DNA of 33,241 bases from Candidatus Phocaeicola gallistercoris (GTDB lineage: Bacteria; Bacteroidota; Bacteroidia; Bacteroidales; Bacteroidaceae). Made by a program: the position numbers and the translations under genes. Under the pieces are notes generated by a model. The model had not been told where the DNA came from. It did not search any database and was given only the letters and a program-made list of their open reading frames with translations. Below, in pieces: positions 14,995 through 22,839 of this stretch. Position 1 is the stretch's first letter. Each line of letters starts with the position of its first letter. The stretch spans positions 1-33,241 of the forward strand of contig DXCG01000035.1 of assembly GCA_019116145.1 (NCBI GenBank), in the 5' to 3' direction.

Positions 14995-16139
14995 AATTGA
15001 CAGGTTTATATGGGAAAGGCGCATACATGCAGTTTCGTGTGTGCGGCTTTCTTTTTTCTATTTTTAGTATTGTTTATTTATATGTGTTCCAGAAACATGT
15101 GTTGGAAGCCTTGCATTTTTCGTTAGCACATGGGAAGACTCATTTTGCACCTTTGGGAAGTGCACTTGTCATTACATTGATTTTGGTCCTTCTTGCTTGG
15201 GGGGTCAGTAGTTTATTTCAGTTGAAAGAAGGGGTTAAGGCATGGGCATATTTCCCTTCATGCGTGATTTTAGGATTTCTTACCCGTATAGATTATACCG
15301 TGTACTTGCATCATACTCCAGACAACTGGATGTGGCAAATAGGACTTCTGTTGGTGGGATTTGTTGTGGTAACGATGATATTACGTTATGTAATGCGTCC
15401 CTTAACTGAAAAACAATGGTCTTTGATAGTGAAACTGAACAGTAATTTAAGTATCTTGTTGGTATTGTGTTTCATGACAATCCTGATAGGAAATACCAAA
15501 CGCATCTTCCATCATGAACTGGAAGCCGAGTTTTATTTGCGTGAACGGAATACAACCAAAGTCTTAAAAGTAGCAGAAAAGTCGGTGGAAGCAAGTCGTA
15601 CACTGACCGTTTTACGCTCAATTGCCATGGTGTGCGAAGGGAGTATGGGAGATAAATTGTTTGCTTATCCTCAGTACTATAAATCGGATGGTTTGTTTTT
15701 CCCGGATAAATCAGCCCAAAATCTTCGGTTTAATAACGATTCTATTTACGCATTGTTAGGGGTACGTCCGTATGTAGGCGAAAAGCGACAGGATTACCTT
15801 CGCAACAGTTGTTATGAAGAAACGGGGAAATATACTGCGCTGGATTATTATTTGTCTTCTCTTTTATTGGAAAAACAACTTGACGATTTTGTACAAGCTT
15901 TTGATGATTTATGTGATTCGTCGGCATATATTCCGCGTTATTATCAGGAGGCTTTTATTTTGTATGAAGATGCGTGTACAAGTGCAGAAAGAATATATTC
16001 TCCCGACTCTGTACTGCTATCCAAATATGTTGCATATAAGGAACGTAAAACAACGTTTACATCTCATATAGAAGCGAAAAACCAGATGCGCAGAGAGTAT
16101 GGTGATACGTATTGGTGGTACTTCGATTATCAAGAATAA
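14991..16139 (+). CDS. DUF6057-like membrane protein
   Basis: 382 residues. About five hydrophobic segments occupy the first 165 residues (about 14-34, 52-72, 85-97, 115-132, 150-168), followed by a soluble helical C-terminal half of about 210 residues. It resembles the Bacteroidota DUF6057 family, whose function is unknown. The C-terminal part has an alternating helical pattern that could be TPR-like, but no clear repeats are seen. The start is fixed by the ATGA overlap with glgB, suggesting translational coupling. An in-frame ATG at 15027 (MQFRVCGF) could be an alternative start. Confidence 0.75.
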   Translation: MKLTGLYGKGAYMQFRVCGFLFSIFSIVYLYVFQKHVLEALHFSLAHGKTHFAPLGSALVITLILVLLAWGVSSLFQLKEGVKAWAYFPSCVILGFLTRIDYTVYLHHTPDNWMWQIGLLLVGFVVVTMILRYVMRPLTEKQWSLIVKLNSNLSILLVLCFMTILIGNTKRIFHHELEAEFYLRERNTTKVLKVAEKSVEASRTLTVLRSIAMVCEGSMGDKLFAYPQYYKSDGLFFPDKSAQNLRFNNDSIYALLGVRPYVGEKRQDYLRNSCYEETGKYTALDYYLSSLLLEKQLDDFVQAFDDLCDSSAYIPRYYQEAFILYEDACTSAERIYSPDSVLLSKYVAYKERKTTFTSHIEAKNQMRREYGDTYWWYFDYQE

Positions 16140-16153
16140 GATAAACAAATTTA

Positions 16154-16187
16154 TTTGTAGACTGTTTTTCCTTTTTTATTAATTTTG
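16154..16187 (+). promoter_or_regulatory. Promoter of proS
   Basis: TTTG at 16154-16157 and TAATTTTG at 16180-16187 with a 22-nt spacer; the ATG lies 42 nt beyond the -7 box. Confidence 0.55.
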
Positions 16188-16228
16188 CACACTGATTGTA
16201 AAATAATGAATATAAAGATATAAATTTT

Positions 16229-17719
16229 ATGGCAAAAGAATTGAAAGAATTAACCAAACGAAGCGAAAACTACTCACAGTGGTATAATGATTTGGTTGTA
16301 AAGGCCGATCTCGCCGAGCAATCTCCTGTACGTGGATGTATGGTTATCAAACCTTATGGATATGCGATTTGGGAAAAAATGCAACGGCAATTGGATGATA
16401 TGTTTAAGGCTACCGGACATGTGAACGCTTATTTTCCATTGCTGATTCCGAAGTCTTACTTAAGTCGTGAAGCCGAACATGTGGAAGGCTTTGCCAAAGA
16501 ATGTGCTGTAGTAACCCATTACCGTTTGAAAAATGCAGAAGACGGATCGGGAGTAATAGTCGATCCGGCAGCTAAACTTGAGGAAGAATTGATTATCCGC
16601 CCAACTTCGGAAACGATAATTTGGAGTACATATAAGAATTGGATCAATTCATATCGTGATCTTCCTATCTTGTGCAATCAGTGGGCAAATGTTATGCGCT
16701 GGGAAATGCGTACTCGGTTATTCCTTCGTACGGCCGAATTCTTATGGCAGGAAGGGCATACAGCCCACGCTACTCGTGAGGAAGCCGAAGCCGAAGCACA
16801 AAAAATGTTGCATGTATATGGCGATTTTGCAGAAAAGTTTATGGCAGTGCCTGTAGTCAAAGGAGTGAAGTCGGCAAACGAACGTTTCGCCGGTGCTTTA
16901 GATACATACACCATCGAAGGATTAATGCAAGACGGAAAAGCTTTGCAGTGTGGTACCTCTCATTTCTTAGGACAGAATTTTGCTAAAGCATTCAATGTTC
17001 AGTTTGTCGATAAAAACAATAAGTTGGATTATGTGTGGGCTACTTCATGGGGTGTTTCAACCCGATTAATGGGGGCACTTATCATGACACATTCCGATGA
17101 TAATGGTTTGGTACTTCCTCCACGTTTGGCTCCGATACAAGTGGTTGTTATTCCTATTTATAAAAATGAAGAGCAATTGAAGCAAATTGATGAAAAAGTA
17201 GAGGGTATTGTTGCTAAATTGCGTGAAATGGGTATCTCTGTAAAATATGATAACGCAGACAATAAACGTCCGGGATTCAAATTCGCCGATTATGAGTTGC
17301 GTGGAGTTCCTGTCCGTTTAGTCATGGGAGGCAGAGATTTGGAAAACAATACGATGGAAGTCATGCGCCGCGATACATTAGAGAAAGAAACTCGTTCATG
17401 CGATGGCATTGAGCTGTATGTGAAAAATCTGTTAGATGAAATTCAAGAAAATATATATCAAAAAGCATTGAAATTCCGCAACGAACACATTACAAAAGTA
17501 AACACGTACGATGAGTTTAAAGAACAAATTGAAAAAGGCGGATTTATTTTAGCTCATTGGGATGGTACCACCGAAACAGAGGAGCGTATAAAAGAAGAGA
17601 CAAAAGCTACTATCCGATGCATACCTTTCGAAGCCGATGAAGAAAGCCTTACACCGGGAGTAGATATGGTAAGCGGGAAACCATCGGTACGGCGCGTGTT
17701 GTTTGCTCGTTCTTATTGA
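16229..17719 (+). CDS. proS: Prolyl-tRNA synthetase, archaeal/eukaryote-like type
   Basis: Class II aminoacyl-tRNA synthetase that charges tRNA-Pro in the cytosol. The 496-residue length, the N-terminal [20 protein letters not shown], the [16 protein letters not shown] segment, motif 2 around [12 protein letters not shown] and the motif 3 region [17 protein letters not shown] mark the eukaryote/archaeal-like ProRS, which lacks the large editing insertion of E. coli-type enzymes. An anticodon-binding domain follows (about 290-400, VVVIPIYKN... and [16 protein letters not shown]) and then the C-terminal zinc-like domain ending in a Tyr residue, as usual for this type. It is followed after 17 bp by a NUDIX gene without a terminator. 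Confidence 0.96.
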   Translation: MAKELKELTKRSENYSQWYNDLVVKADLAEQSPVRGCMVIKPYGYAIWEKMQRQLDDMFKATGHVNAYFPLLIPKSYLSREAEHVEGFAKECAVVTHYRLKNAEDGSGVIVDPAAKLEEELIIRPTSETIIWSTYKNWINSYRDLPILCNQWANVMRWEMRTRLFLRTAEFLWQEGHTAHATREEAEAEAQKMLHVYGDFAEKFMAVPVVKGVKSANERFAGALDTYTIEGLMQDGKALQCGTSHFLGQNFAKAFNVQFVDKNNKLDYVWATSWGVSTRLMGALIMTHSDDNGLVLPPRLAPIQVVVIPIYKNEEQLKQIDEKVEGIVAKLREMGISVKYDNADNKRPGFKFADYELRGVPVRLVMGGRDLENNTMEVMRRDTLEKETRSCDGIELYVKNLLDEIQENIYQKALKFRNEHITKVNTYDEFKEQIEKGGFILAHWDGTTETEERIKEETKATIRCIPFEADEESLTPGVDMVSGKPSVRRVLFARSY

Positions 17720-17736
17720 TTTGAAACAGATTGGCG

Positions 17737-18291
17737 ATGATAATAAAAAACAACCAAGACCGGAAATGGGAGATACTTGGAAGCGAGTATCTTATTAAAC
17801 GTCCGTGGCTGACAGCACGTAAAGACCATGTGCGAATGCCTTCGGGAGTAGAAAATGAAGAATACTACGTATTGGAATATCCGGATTGGGTAAATGTCAT
17901 TGCAATAACAGACGATGGCTTTTTCCTTATGGAACGGCAATATCGCCACGGAATTCAACAGACATGTTACGAACTTTGTGCCGGCGTTTGCGAAAAAGGT
18001 GAAACACCATTGCAGGCAGCTCAGCGCGAACTATATGAAGAGACCGGATTTGGAGGAGGAGAATGGAGCTTGTTTATGGAAGTTTGTCCTAATCCAAGTT
18101 CTATGACCAATACATGTTATTGCTTTCTTGCATTGCATGTAAAACAAATTTCAACTCAGCATTTAGAAGCAACAGAAGATATTTCTGTTCAAAAATTATC
18201 GCTTGAGGAAGTACGTTATTTGTTAAATTCCAATCAATTCAAACAAGCATTAATGGTTGCACCTTTATGGAAATATATGACAATGCTTTGA
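17737..18291 (+). CDS. NUDIX hydrolase (ADP-ribose pyrophosphatase-like)
   Basis: 184 residues from the ATG at 17737; a TTG two codons earlier is less likely. The full Nudix box GX5EX7REUXEEXGU is present as Gly83-VCEKG-Glu...RELYEETGF. The N-terminal strand GSEYLIKRPWLTARKDHV and the segment ECPNP-like VCPNPSSMTN resemble ADP-ribose/NDP-sugar pyrophosphatases (NudF-like), which hydrolyse nucleoside diphosphate derivatives. The substrate is not defined by sequence alone. It is probably transcribed with proS. A hairpin that could terminate transcription starts inside its last codons. Confidence 0.9.
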   Translation: MIIKNNQDRKWEILGSEYLIKRPWLTARKDHVRMPSGVENEEYYVLEYPDWVNVIAITDDGFFLMERQYRHGIQQTCYELCAGVCEKGETPLQAAQRELYEETGFGGGEWSLFMEVCPNPSSMTNTCYCFLALHVKQISTQHLEATEDISVQKLSLEEVRYLLNSNQFKQALMVAPLWKYMTML

Positions 18292-18325
18292 TGGAAAAGC
18301 AATTCCGCCAGAGCATTGTCTTTTA
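18281..18325 (+). terminator. Possible terminator overlapping the NUDIX stop codon
   Basis: CAATGCTTTG (18281-18290) pairs with CAGAGCATTG (18309-18318) with one mismatch, and an inner GGAA (18293-18296) pairs with TTCC (18303-18306). TCTTTTA follows. The T-tract is short, so read-through into the next gene is possible. Confidence 0.55.
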
Positions 18326-18344
18326 CGATTAAAAAATTATAGCT

Positions 18345-19007
18345 ATGAATATGTTTTGGGAATTGGTTCTTCGGTTGTTTGTAGCAGGGGTAATGGGAAT
18401 ATGTATAGGTTTGGAACGTGAATATCGGGCGAAAGAAGCCGGATACCGTACACATTTTCTTGTTGCTTTGGGAAGTGCTTTGCTTATGATTGTTTCTCAA
18501 TACGGCTTTACCAATGTCCTTGTGCCGGGACTTGTGCATGTTGATCCCAGTCGTATCGCTGCCCAAGTTGTAACAGGTATAGGTTTTATTGGTGCGGGAA
18601 CCATTATATTACAGAAGCAGATTGTAAGAGGTCTTACTACAGCGGCTGGCATATGGGCTACTTCGGGTATTGGGTTGACAATAGGTGCCGGAATGTATGC
18701 CATCGGAATCACGGCTACAATTTTAGTCCTGATAGGTCTTGAAACATTGAGTTTCTTTTTTAAGAGCATCAGTTTGAGAAACATGATGATTGAATTTTCT
18801 GCAACCGACCGAGAAGTCATAAAGAGTGTTTCGGCTAAATTTAATTCGAAAGATTATGTGGTGGTATCGTATGAAATGACACAAGCAACAGCATCGGATG
18901 TATATCACGTTACTATGACAATAAAGGCTAAACGAATGAATGAAGAGGGAATTTTGTTGATGCTTTTACAAGAATTTCCGGAAATAACGGTTAATAAAAT
19001 CATATAA
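18345..19007 (+). CDS. MgtC/SapB family membrane protein
   Basis: 220 residues. The N-terminal 140 residues have about four to five membrane segments with the family signatures GICIGLEREYRAKEAGYRTH, GIGFIGAGTII and RGLTTAAGIWATSGIGLTIG. The C-terminal 75 residues form a soluble ACT-like tail. In other bacteria MgtC proteins act in low-magnesium survival, for example by affecting the F-type ATPase or phosphate uptake; their role in Bacteroidota is not established. No magnesium-sensing leader is seen in the 53-nt gap upstream, and no clear -7 box either, so it may rely on read-through from the NUDIX gene. Confidence 0.93.
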   Translation: MNMFWELVLRLFVAGVMGICIGLEREYRAKEAGYRTHFLVALGSALLMIVSQYGFTNVLVPGLVHVDPSRIAAQVVTGIGFIGAGTIILQKQIVRGLTTAAGIWATSGIGLTIGAGMYAIGITATILVLIGLETLSFFFKSISLRNMMIEFSATDREVIKSVSAKFNSKDYVVVSYEMTQATASDVYHVTMTIKAKRMNEEGILLMLLQEFPEITVNKII

Positions 19008-19008
19008 T

Positions 19009-19055
19009 GCTAATTTTAACCATACTTTTTTGCGAAAGGCATAGTTAAAATTAGC
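19009..19055. terminator. Bidirectional terminator between convergent genes
   Basis: GCTAATTTTAAC (19009-19020) is the exact reverse complement of GTTAAAATTAGC (19044-19055). The stem extends inward to about 21 pairs with two mismatches and one G:U around a TTGCG loop, with T runs on both strands. It separates mgtC-like and the minus-strand gene ending at 19063. Confidence 0.8.
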
Positions 19056-19062
19056 ACTATCT

Positions 19063-19281
19063 TTATCCGATGTATATATTTACATTCAAAAATAATCTGT
19101 CGCTGTTCGGATCTATATCGAAATCTATTTTATCTTCACGGGCTAGCCAGCCTATTGCAGCATTTAAGTCTCTATCGGATAAACCGCTTGCTTTTTTTAA
19201 TTCTTCGTATTCCCAATGGGCATTGTCTTTTAAAATATTCCAAACAATACCTGCATTAACTCCAATTTGATATTTGTCCAT
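19063..19281 (-). CDS. Small winged-helix protein (DUF2582-like)
   Basis: 72 residues. The sequence WEYEELKKASGLSDRDLNAA followed by IGWLAREDKIDFD fits a winged helix-turn-helix of the DUF2582 type, a family of very small presumed DNA-binding proteins in Bacteroidota. The longer open frame from 19404 is not used: the ATG at 19281 is preceded by AAAAAGGATTTTAATT, a good ribosome-binding context, and the conserved domain begins immediately (MDKYQIGVNAGIVWNIL). The targets are unknown. It is convergent with the MgtC-family gene. Confidence 0.85.
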   Translation of the reverse strand: MDKYQIGVNAGIVWNILKDNAHWEYEELKKASGLSDRDLNAAIGWLAREDKIDFDIDPNSDRLFLNVNIYIG

Positions 19282-19328
19282 AATTAAAATCCTTTTTGTG
19301 TTTTGTAATAAATTATCGTCTCCAAAAG

Positions 19329-19336
19329 CAAATTTA
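19329..19336 (-). promoter_or_regulatory. -7 box for the winged-helix gene
   Basis: On the minus strand TAAATTTG matches the -7 consensus, 47 nt before the ATG at 19281. No clear -33 box. Confidence 0.4.
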
Positions 19337-19483
19337 TAAAAAATAAAAATAAAAAGACGTTGTAAAATGGATAAATTAATAGCCGAAACTTTCTTTTTAA
19401 ACAAATTTTAATGCATATTACAACACGTTTTCTTTATGGACGATAAAAAATGAACAGAATGCATTTGTTATTGTTTTTTCTGC

Positions 19484-19491
19484 TAACTTTG
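19484..19491 (+). promoter_or_regulatory. -7 box for the map gene cluster
   Basis: TAACTTTG matches TAnnTTTG, 27 nt before the map ATG. A TTTG at 19464-19467 is upstream with a short 16-nt spacer. Confidence 0.5.
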
Positions 19492-19518
19492 CATTACAAT
19501 AAATTTGTATAGATTTCT

Positions 19519-20373
19519 ATGAGAAGAAACAAGATAAACTGGCGAGTCCCTAAAGGACAGGAATTGACAGAACTTGACAAGAAAATCCTTTTTTATCAAG
19601 ATAGGGGACATCTGGTTCCTACACGCGAATTGATTAAAACGCCGGAACAAATAGAAGGCATCAGAAAAAGCGGTATATTGAATACGGCTGTACTTGATAA
19701 AGTGGCAGAAGAAATTCGTGAGGGGATGAGTACTGCCGAAATCGATAAAATTGTATATGATTATACAACGTCTCATGGAGGAATACCTGCTACATTGGGA
19801 TATGAAGGTTATCCGAAAAGCGTATGTACATCAATCAATGAAGTAGTATGTCATGGTATTCCTTCGGAAGAAGAAATCCTTCAAGAAGGTGATATCATAA
19901 ATGTCGATTGTACCACGATACTGAATGGATATTATGCTGATGCTTCACGTATGTTTATCATAGGAAAAACTACTCCGGAAAAGGAAAAATTAGTACGTGT
20001 AACAAAAGAATGTATGGATTTAGGTGCAGAAGCAGCCAAACCTTTCGGCTTTGTCGGCGATATTGGTCATGCTATTGAAAAACATGCTAAAAAGAATGGC
20101 TTTTCGGTAGTACGAGATTTATGTGGACATGGAGTAGGAGTGGAATTTCACGAAGAACCTGACGTATTGCATTATGGAAGAAAAGGTACAGGTATGTTAC
20201 TGGTTCCGGGAATGGTATTTACCATTGAACCGATGATTAACATGGGCACATGGGAAGTCTTTATCGATGAAGAGGATGGATGGACTGTCGTTACCGAAGA
20301 TGAATTGCCTTCAGCACAATGGGAACATACATATGTAATGACAGAAAATGGTTTGAAAATCTTGACCTATTAA
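19519..20373 (+). CDS. map: Methionine aminopeptidase, type I with N-terminal extension
   Basis: Removes the initiator methionine from new proteins in the cytosol. 284 residues; compared with E. coli Map (264) it has an N-terminal extension of about 35 residues (INWRVPKGQELTELDKKILF). All five metal ligands are present by motif: Asp130 and Asp141 (NVDCTTILNGYYADASRMF), His204 (CGHGVGVEFHEEP), Glu237 (FTIEPM) and Glu269 (QWEHT). His112 in VCHGIP is also conserved. It is followed 19 bp later by tsaD, so the two are likely in one transcript. Confidence 0.96.
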   Translation: MRRNKINWRVPKGQELTELDKKILFYQDRGHLVPTRELIKTPEQIEGIRKSGILNTAVLDKVAEEIREGMSTAEIDKIVYDYTTSHGGIPATLGYEGYPKSVCTSINEVVCHGIPSEEEILQEGDIINVDCTTILNGYYADASRMFIIGKTTPEKEKLVRVTKECMDLGAEAAKPFGFVGDIGHAIEKHAKKNGFSVVRDLCGHGVGVEFHEEPDVLHYGRKGTGMLLVPGMVFTIEPMINMGTWEVFIDEEDGWTVVTEDELPSAQWEHTYVMTENGLKILTY

Positions 20374-20392
20374 TGATTAAAAAAACAGAAAA

Positions 20393-21418
20393 ATGGATGA
20401 TATAATAATATTGGGTATAGAGTCTTCGTGCGATGATACTTCGGCTGCAGTTATCCGAAATGGCGTATTGCTTTCGAGTGTGATAGCAAGTCAGGCAGTA
20501 CACGAAGCATATGGCGGAGTTGTGCCGGAATTGGCTTCACGTGCACACCAACAAAATATAGTTCCGGTAGTTCATGAAGCTTTGAAACGTGCAGGAGTAG
20601 AGAAAGAACAAGTAAGTGCGGTGGCTTTTACACGTGGACCGGGATTGATGGGTTCGTTATTGGTAGGCGTTTCATTTGCCAAAGGGTTTGCACGTGCTCT
20701 TAATATCCCAATGATAGAGGTTAACCATCTGCAAGGACACGTGTTAGCGCATTTTATTAAAGAATCGGTTGAAGATGCCAATCATCCTAAGTATCCTTTT
20801 ATTTGTTTGTTGGTTTCGGGTGGAAATTCCCAAATCATTCGTGTAAATGCTTACAACGATATGAAGGTTTTAGGGCAGACAATAGATGATGCAGCTGGAG
20901 AAGCAATTGACAAATGTTCTAAAGTAATGGGATTGGGATATCCCGGAGGTCCTATTATTGACAAATTAGCCCGTCAGGGAAATCCGGAAGCTTTTACATT
21001 TAGTAAGCCACATATTCCGGGATATGATTATAGCTTCAGTGGCTTGAAAACATCATTCCTTTATTCTTTGCGCGATTGGTTGAAAACAGATCCCGATTTC
21101 ATCGAACACCATAAAGTGGATTTGGCTGCCTCTCTCGAAAAAACTATTGTTGACATTTTAATGGATAAACTGCGGAAAGCTGTGAAAGATACTAACATCA
21201 ATGAAGTAGCCGTAGCAGGAGGGGTCTCGGCAAATAATGGATTGCGTAATGCTTTCCGTGAACACGCGGAAAAATATGGATGGAATATATATATCCCGAA
21301 ATTTAGCTACACGACAGACAACGCTGCGATGATAGCAATTACCGGTTATTATAAATATTTGGATAAAGATTTCTGTTCGATCGACAAACCGGCTTATTCA
21401 CGAGTAACCATTAGATGA
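20393..21418 (+). CDS. tsaD: tRNA N6-threonylcarbamoyladenosine transferase subunit TsaD
   Basis: Transfers the threonylcarbamoyl group onto A37 of tRNAs that read ANN codons, with TsaB, TsaC and TsaE. 341 residues, normal length. ASKHA-fold hallmarks: GIESSCDDTSAAV at the N-terminus, the metal-binding His112 and His116 in NHLQGHVLAH, CLLVSGGNSQI, and VAGGVSANNGLR followed near the end by YTTDNAAMIA. It sits between map and pncC with gaps of 19 and 22 bp and no terminator. Confidence 0.97.
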   Translation: MDDIIILGIESSCDDTSAAVIRNGVLLSSVIASQAVHEAYGGVVPELASRAHQQNIVPVVHEALKRAGVEKEQVSAVAFTRGPGLMGSLLVGVSFAKGFARALNIPMIEVNHLQGHVLAHFIKESVEDANHPKYPFICLLVSGGNSQIIRVNAYNDMKVLGQTIDDAAGEAIDKCSKVMGLGYPGGPIIDKLARQGNPEAFTFSKPHIPGYDYSFSGLKTSFLYSLRDWLKTDPDFIEHHKVDLAASLEKTIVDILMDKLRKAVKDTNINEVAVAGGVSANNGLRNAFREHAEKYGWNIYIPKFSYTTDNAAMIAITGYYKYLDKDFCSIDKPAYSRVTIR

Positions 21419-21440
21419 TTATAATTAAAATTAGGATATT

Positions 21441-21941
21441 ATGTCAGTAGAAACGAAAACATTAAGTAAGCAGATAAGTGAAATATTCTGGAGAGAAAAT
21501 TTTACTTTGGCTACAGCTGAAAGTTGTACAGCAGGAAATGTAGCAGCAATTATAACAGCCATCCCCGGTAGTTCACGCTTTTATAAGGGAGGTGTCGTTG
21601 CCTATTCAGATGAGGTGAAACAAAATCTTTTGCATGTAAAAGGAGACACATTGTCTACCCATGGTGCAGTGAGCGAGGAAACTGTAGTAGAAATGGTAAA
21701 AGGGTCTATCGAAGTATTGGGCGCCGATTTTGCCATGGCTACTTCGGGTATAGCGGGTCCTTCGGGAGGGACACAGGAAAAGCCTGTAGGTACTATATGG
21801 TTGGCAGCAGGAAATAAAGATAAAGTAATTACGGCAAAATTGACAGAAGATGAAGGCCGCGAAAAAAATATCCAAAATGCGGTAAAAGGAGTGTTGCAAT
21901 TACTGCTTGATGTATGTCAAAACAAAGAAAATGAGCAGTAA
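21441..21941 (+). CDS. pncC: CinA C-terminal domain protein (nicotinamide-nucleotide amidase)
   Basis: 166 residues corresponding to the stand-alone CinA C-terminal domain, which deamidates nicotinamide mononucleotide in NAD recycling. Signature segments are TAESCTAGNVAA (usual form ESCTGG), YKGGVVAYSDEVKQNLL, HGAVSEETVVEM and ATSGIAGPSGGTQEKPVGT. The N-terminal MoaB-like domain of full CinA is absent. It is the third gene of the map-tsaD-pncC run. The symbol assumes amidase activity, which holds for E. coli PncC. Confidence 0.9.
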   Translation: MSVETKTLSKQISEIFWRENFTLATAESCTAGNVAAIITAIPGSSRFYKGGVVAYSDEVKQNLLHVKGDTLSTHGAVSEETVVEMVKGSIEVLGADFAMATSGIAGPSGGTQEKPVGTIWLAAGNKDKVITAKLTEDEGREKNIQNAVKGVLQLLLDVCQNKENEQ

Positions 21942-21964
21942 AAACACAATTTGTTAATTAAAAA

Positions 21965-21996
21965 TTTGTATATATAGAAAAAAAACGCTTACTTTG
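21965..21996 (+). promoter_or_regulatory. Promoter of the rpmB-rpmG operon
   Basis: TTTG at 21965-21968, a 20-nt spacer and TTACTTTG at 21989-21996 (one base off TAnnTTTG), 48 nt before the rpmB ATG. Confidence 0.6.
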
Positions 21997-22044
21997 CACT
22001 CCGTTTAAAAGAGTGTAGAATAGAACTATAAAAATCAGATAGAA

Positions 22045-22305
22045 ATGTCAAAAATTTGTCAAATTACCGGAAAAAAAGCCATGATTGGCAACAATGTTTC
22101 ACATTCAAAAAGAAGAACGAAAAGAACGTTTGATGTGAACTTGTTTACAAAAAAATTCTACTATGTAGAACAGGATTGCTGGATTAGCTTGAAAATAAGT
22201 GCTAACGGCTTGAGAGTGATAAATAAAAAAGGTCTTGATGCAGCACTGACAGATGCTGTTGCTAAAGGATATTGTAAATGGAACGATATTAAAGTTATCG
22301 GCTAA
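22045..22305 (+). CDS. rpmB: 50S ribosomal protein L28 (bL28)
   Basis: Large-subunit ribosomal protein, 86 residues. It begins [20 protein letters not shown] and continues with the [12 protein letters not shown] segment typical of bL28; the C-terminus ([18 protein letters not shown]) also fits. The first gene of the rpmB-rpmG-DUF4295 unit, 21 bp before rpmG. Confidence 0.96.
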   Translation: MSKICQITGKKAMIGNNVSHSKRRTKRTFDVNLFTKKFYYVEQDCWISLKISANGLRVINKKGLDAALTDAVAKGYCKWNDIKVIG

Positions 22306-22326
22306 TAAAAAGAGGAGAGGAAGAAT

Positions 22327-22515
22327 ATGGCTAAGAAAGCAAAAGGTAATAGAGTACAGGTAATCCTTGAATGTACAGAAATGAAGGATAGCGGTATGCC
22401 TGGAACTTCTCGTTATGTTACTACAAAAAACAGAAAAAATACCACAGAAAGATTGGAGTTGAAAAAATACAATCCTATCTTAAAGAGAGTGACCATTCAT
22501 AAAGAAATTAAATAA
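22327..22515 (+). CDS. rpmG: 50S ribosomal protein L33 (bL33)
   Basis: Large-subunit ribosomal protein, 62 residues, very basic. [31 protein letters not shown] and [15 protein letters not shown] match bL33. The zinc-binding Cys pairs of some L33 proteins are absent (only one Cys is left), so it is the zinc-free form. The stop codon is 14 nt before the next small gene. Confidence 0.95.
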   Translation: MAKKAKGNRVQVILECTEMKDSGMPGTSRYVTTKNRKNTTERLELKKYNPILKRVTIHKEIK

Positions 22516-22529
22516 AAAAACGATAAGCC

Positions 22530-22685
22530 ATGGCAAAGAAAACTGTTGCAACACTTCAAACAGGTAAAGAAGGACGTTCTTATACAAAAGTCATCAAAAT
22601 GGTAAAATCGCCTAAGACTGGTGCTTATATTTTTGATGAACAAATGGTTCCGAACGAAAAAGTTCAAGATTTTTTTAAGAAGTGA
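22530..22685 (+). CDS. DUF4295 small basic protein (candidate ribosomal protein)
   Basis: 51 residues starting MAKKTVATLQTGKEGRSYTK and ending VQDFFKK, lysine-rich. It is a Bacteroidota-conserved family always seen near rpmG as far as I recall. Its place after rpmB and rpmG, 14 nt behind rpmG and before a strong terminator, indicates a ribosome-associated product. A new ribosomal protein, bL38, was reported in the Flavobacterium johnsoniae 70S structure; I believe it is this family but cannot confirm it here. Confidence 0.88.
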   Translation: MAKKTVATLQTGKEGRSYTKVIKMVKSPKTGAYIFDEQMVPNEKVQDFFKK

Positions 22686-22705
22686 TTGAATTTAGAATAT
22701 AGGCG

Positions 22706-22745
22706 AAAAGAGACTATTCTTCAAAGAATAGTCTCTTTTTTTTTG
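22706..22745 (+). terminator. Strong intrinsic terminator after the ribosomal protein operon
   Basis: A perfect 15-bp stem, AAAAGAGACTATTCT (22706-22720) with AGAATAGTCTCTTTT (22725-22739), a TCAA loop and an uninterrupted T run to about 22744. It cleanly ends the rpmB-rpmG-DUF4295 unit. Confidence 0.95.
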
Positions 22746-22807
22746 TACAGAGAGAAACTTACTTGTATTTAAAGCCTGTTTTTCTTTTTTATACTTATAT
22801 TTTAATA

Positions 22808-22815
22808 TATCTTTG
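22808..22815 (+). promoter_or_regulatory. -7 box upstream of ftsY
   Basis: TATCTTTG matches TAnnTTTG, 24 nt before the ATG at 22840 and just after the preceding terminator. No clear -33 box. Confidence 0.5.
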
Positions 22816-22839
22816 TAAAGAATCAAAGTAAGATTGGAT

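Noticed and set aside
19282-19404. 41-residue extension of the winged-helix gene
   Set aside because: It would read through the predicted promoter and a good ribosome-binding site; it is Phe/Ile/Lys-rich like translated AT-rich spacer.
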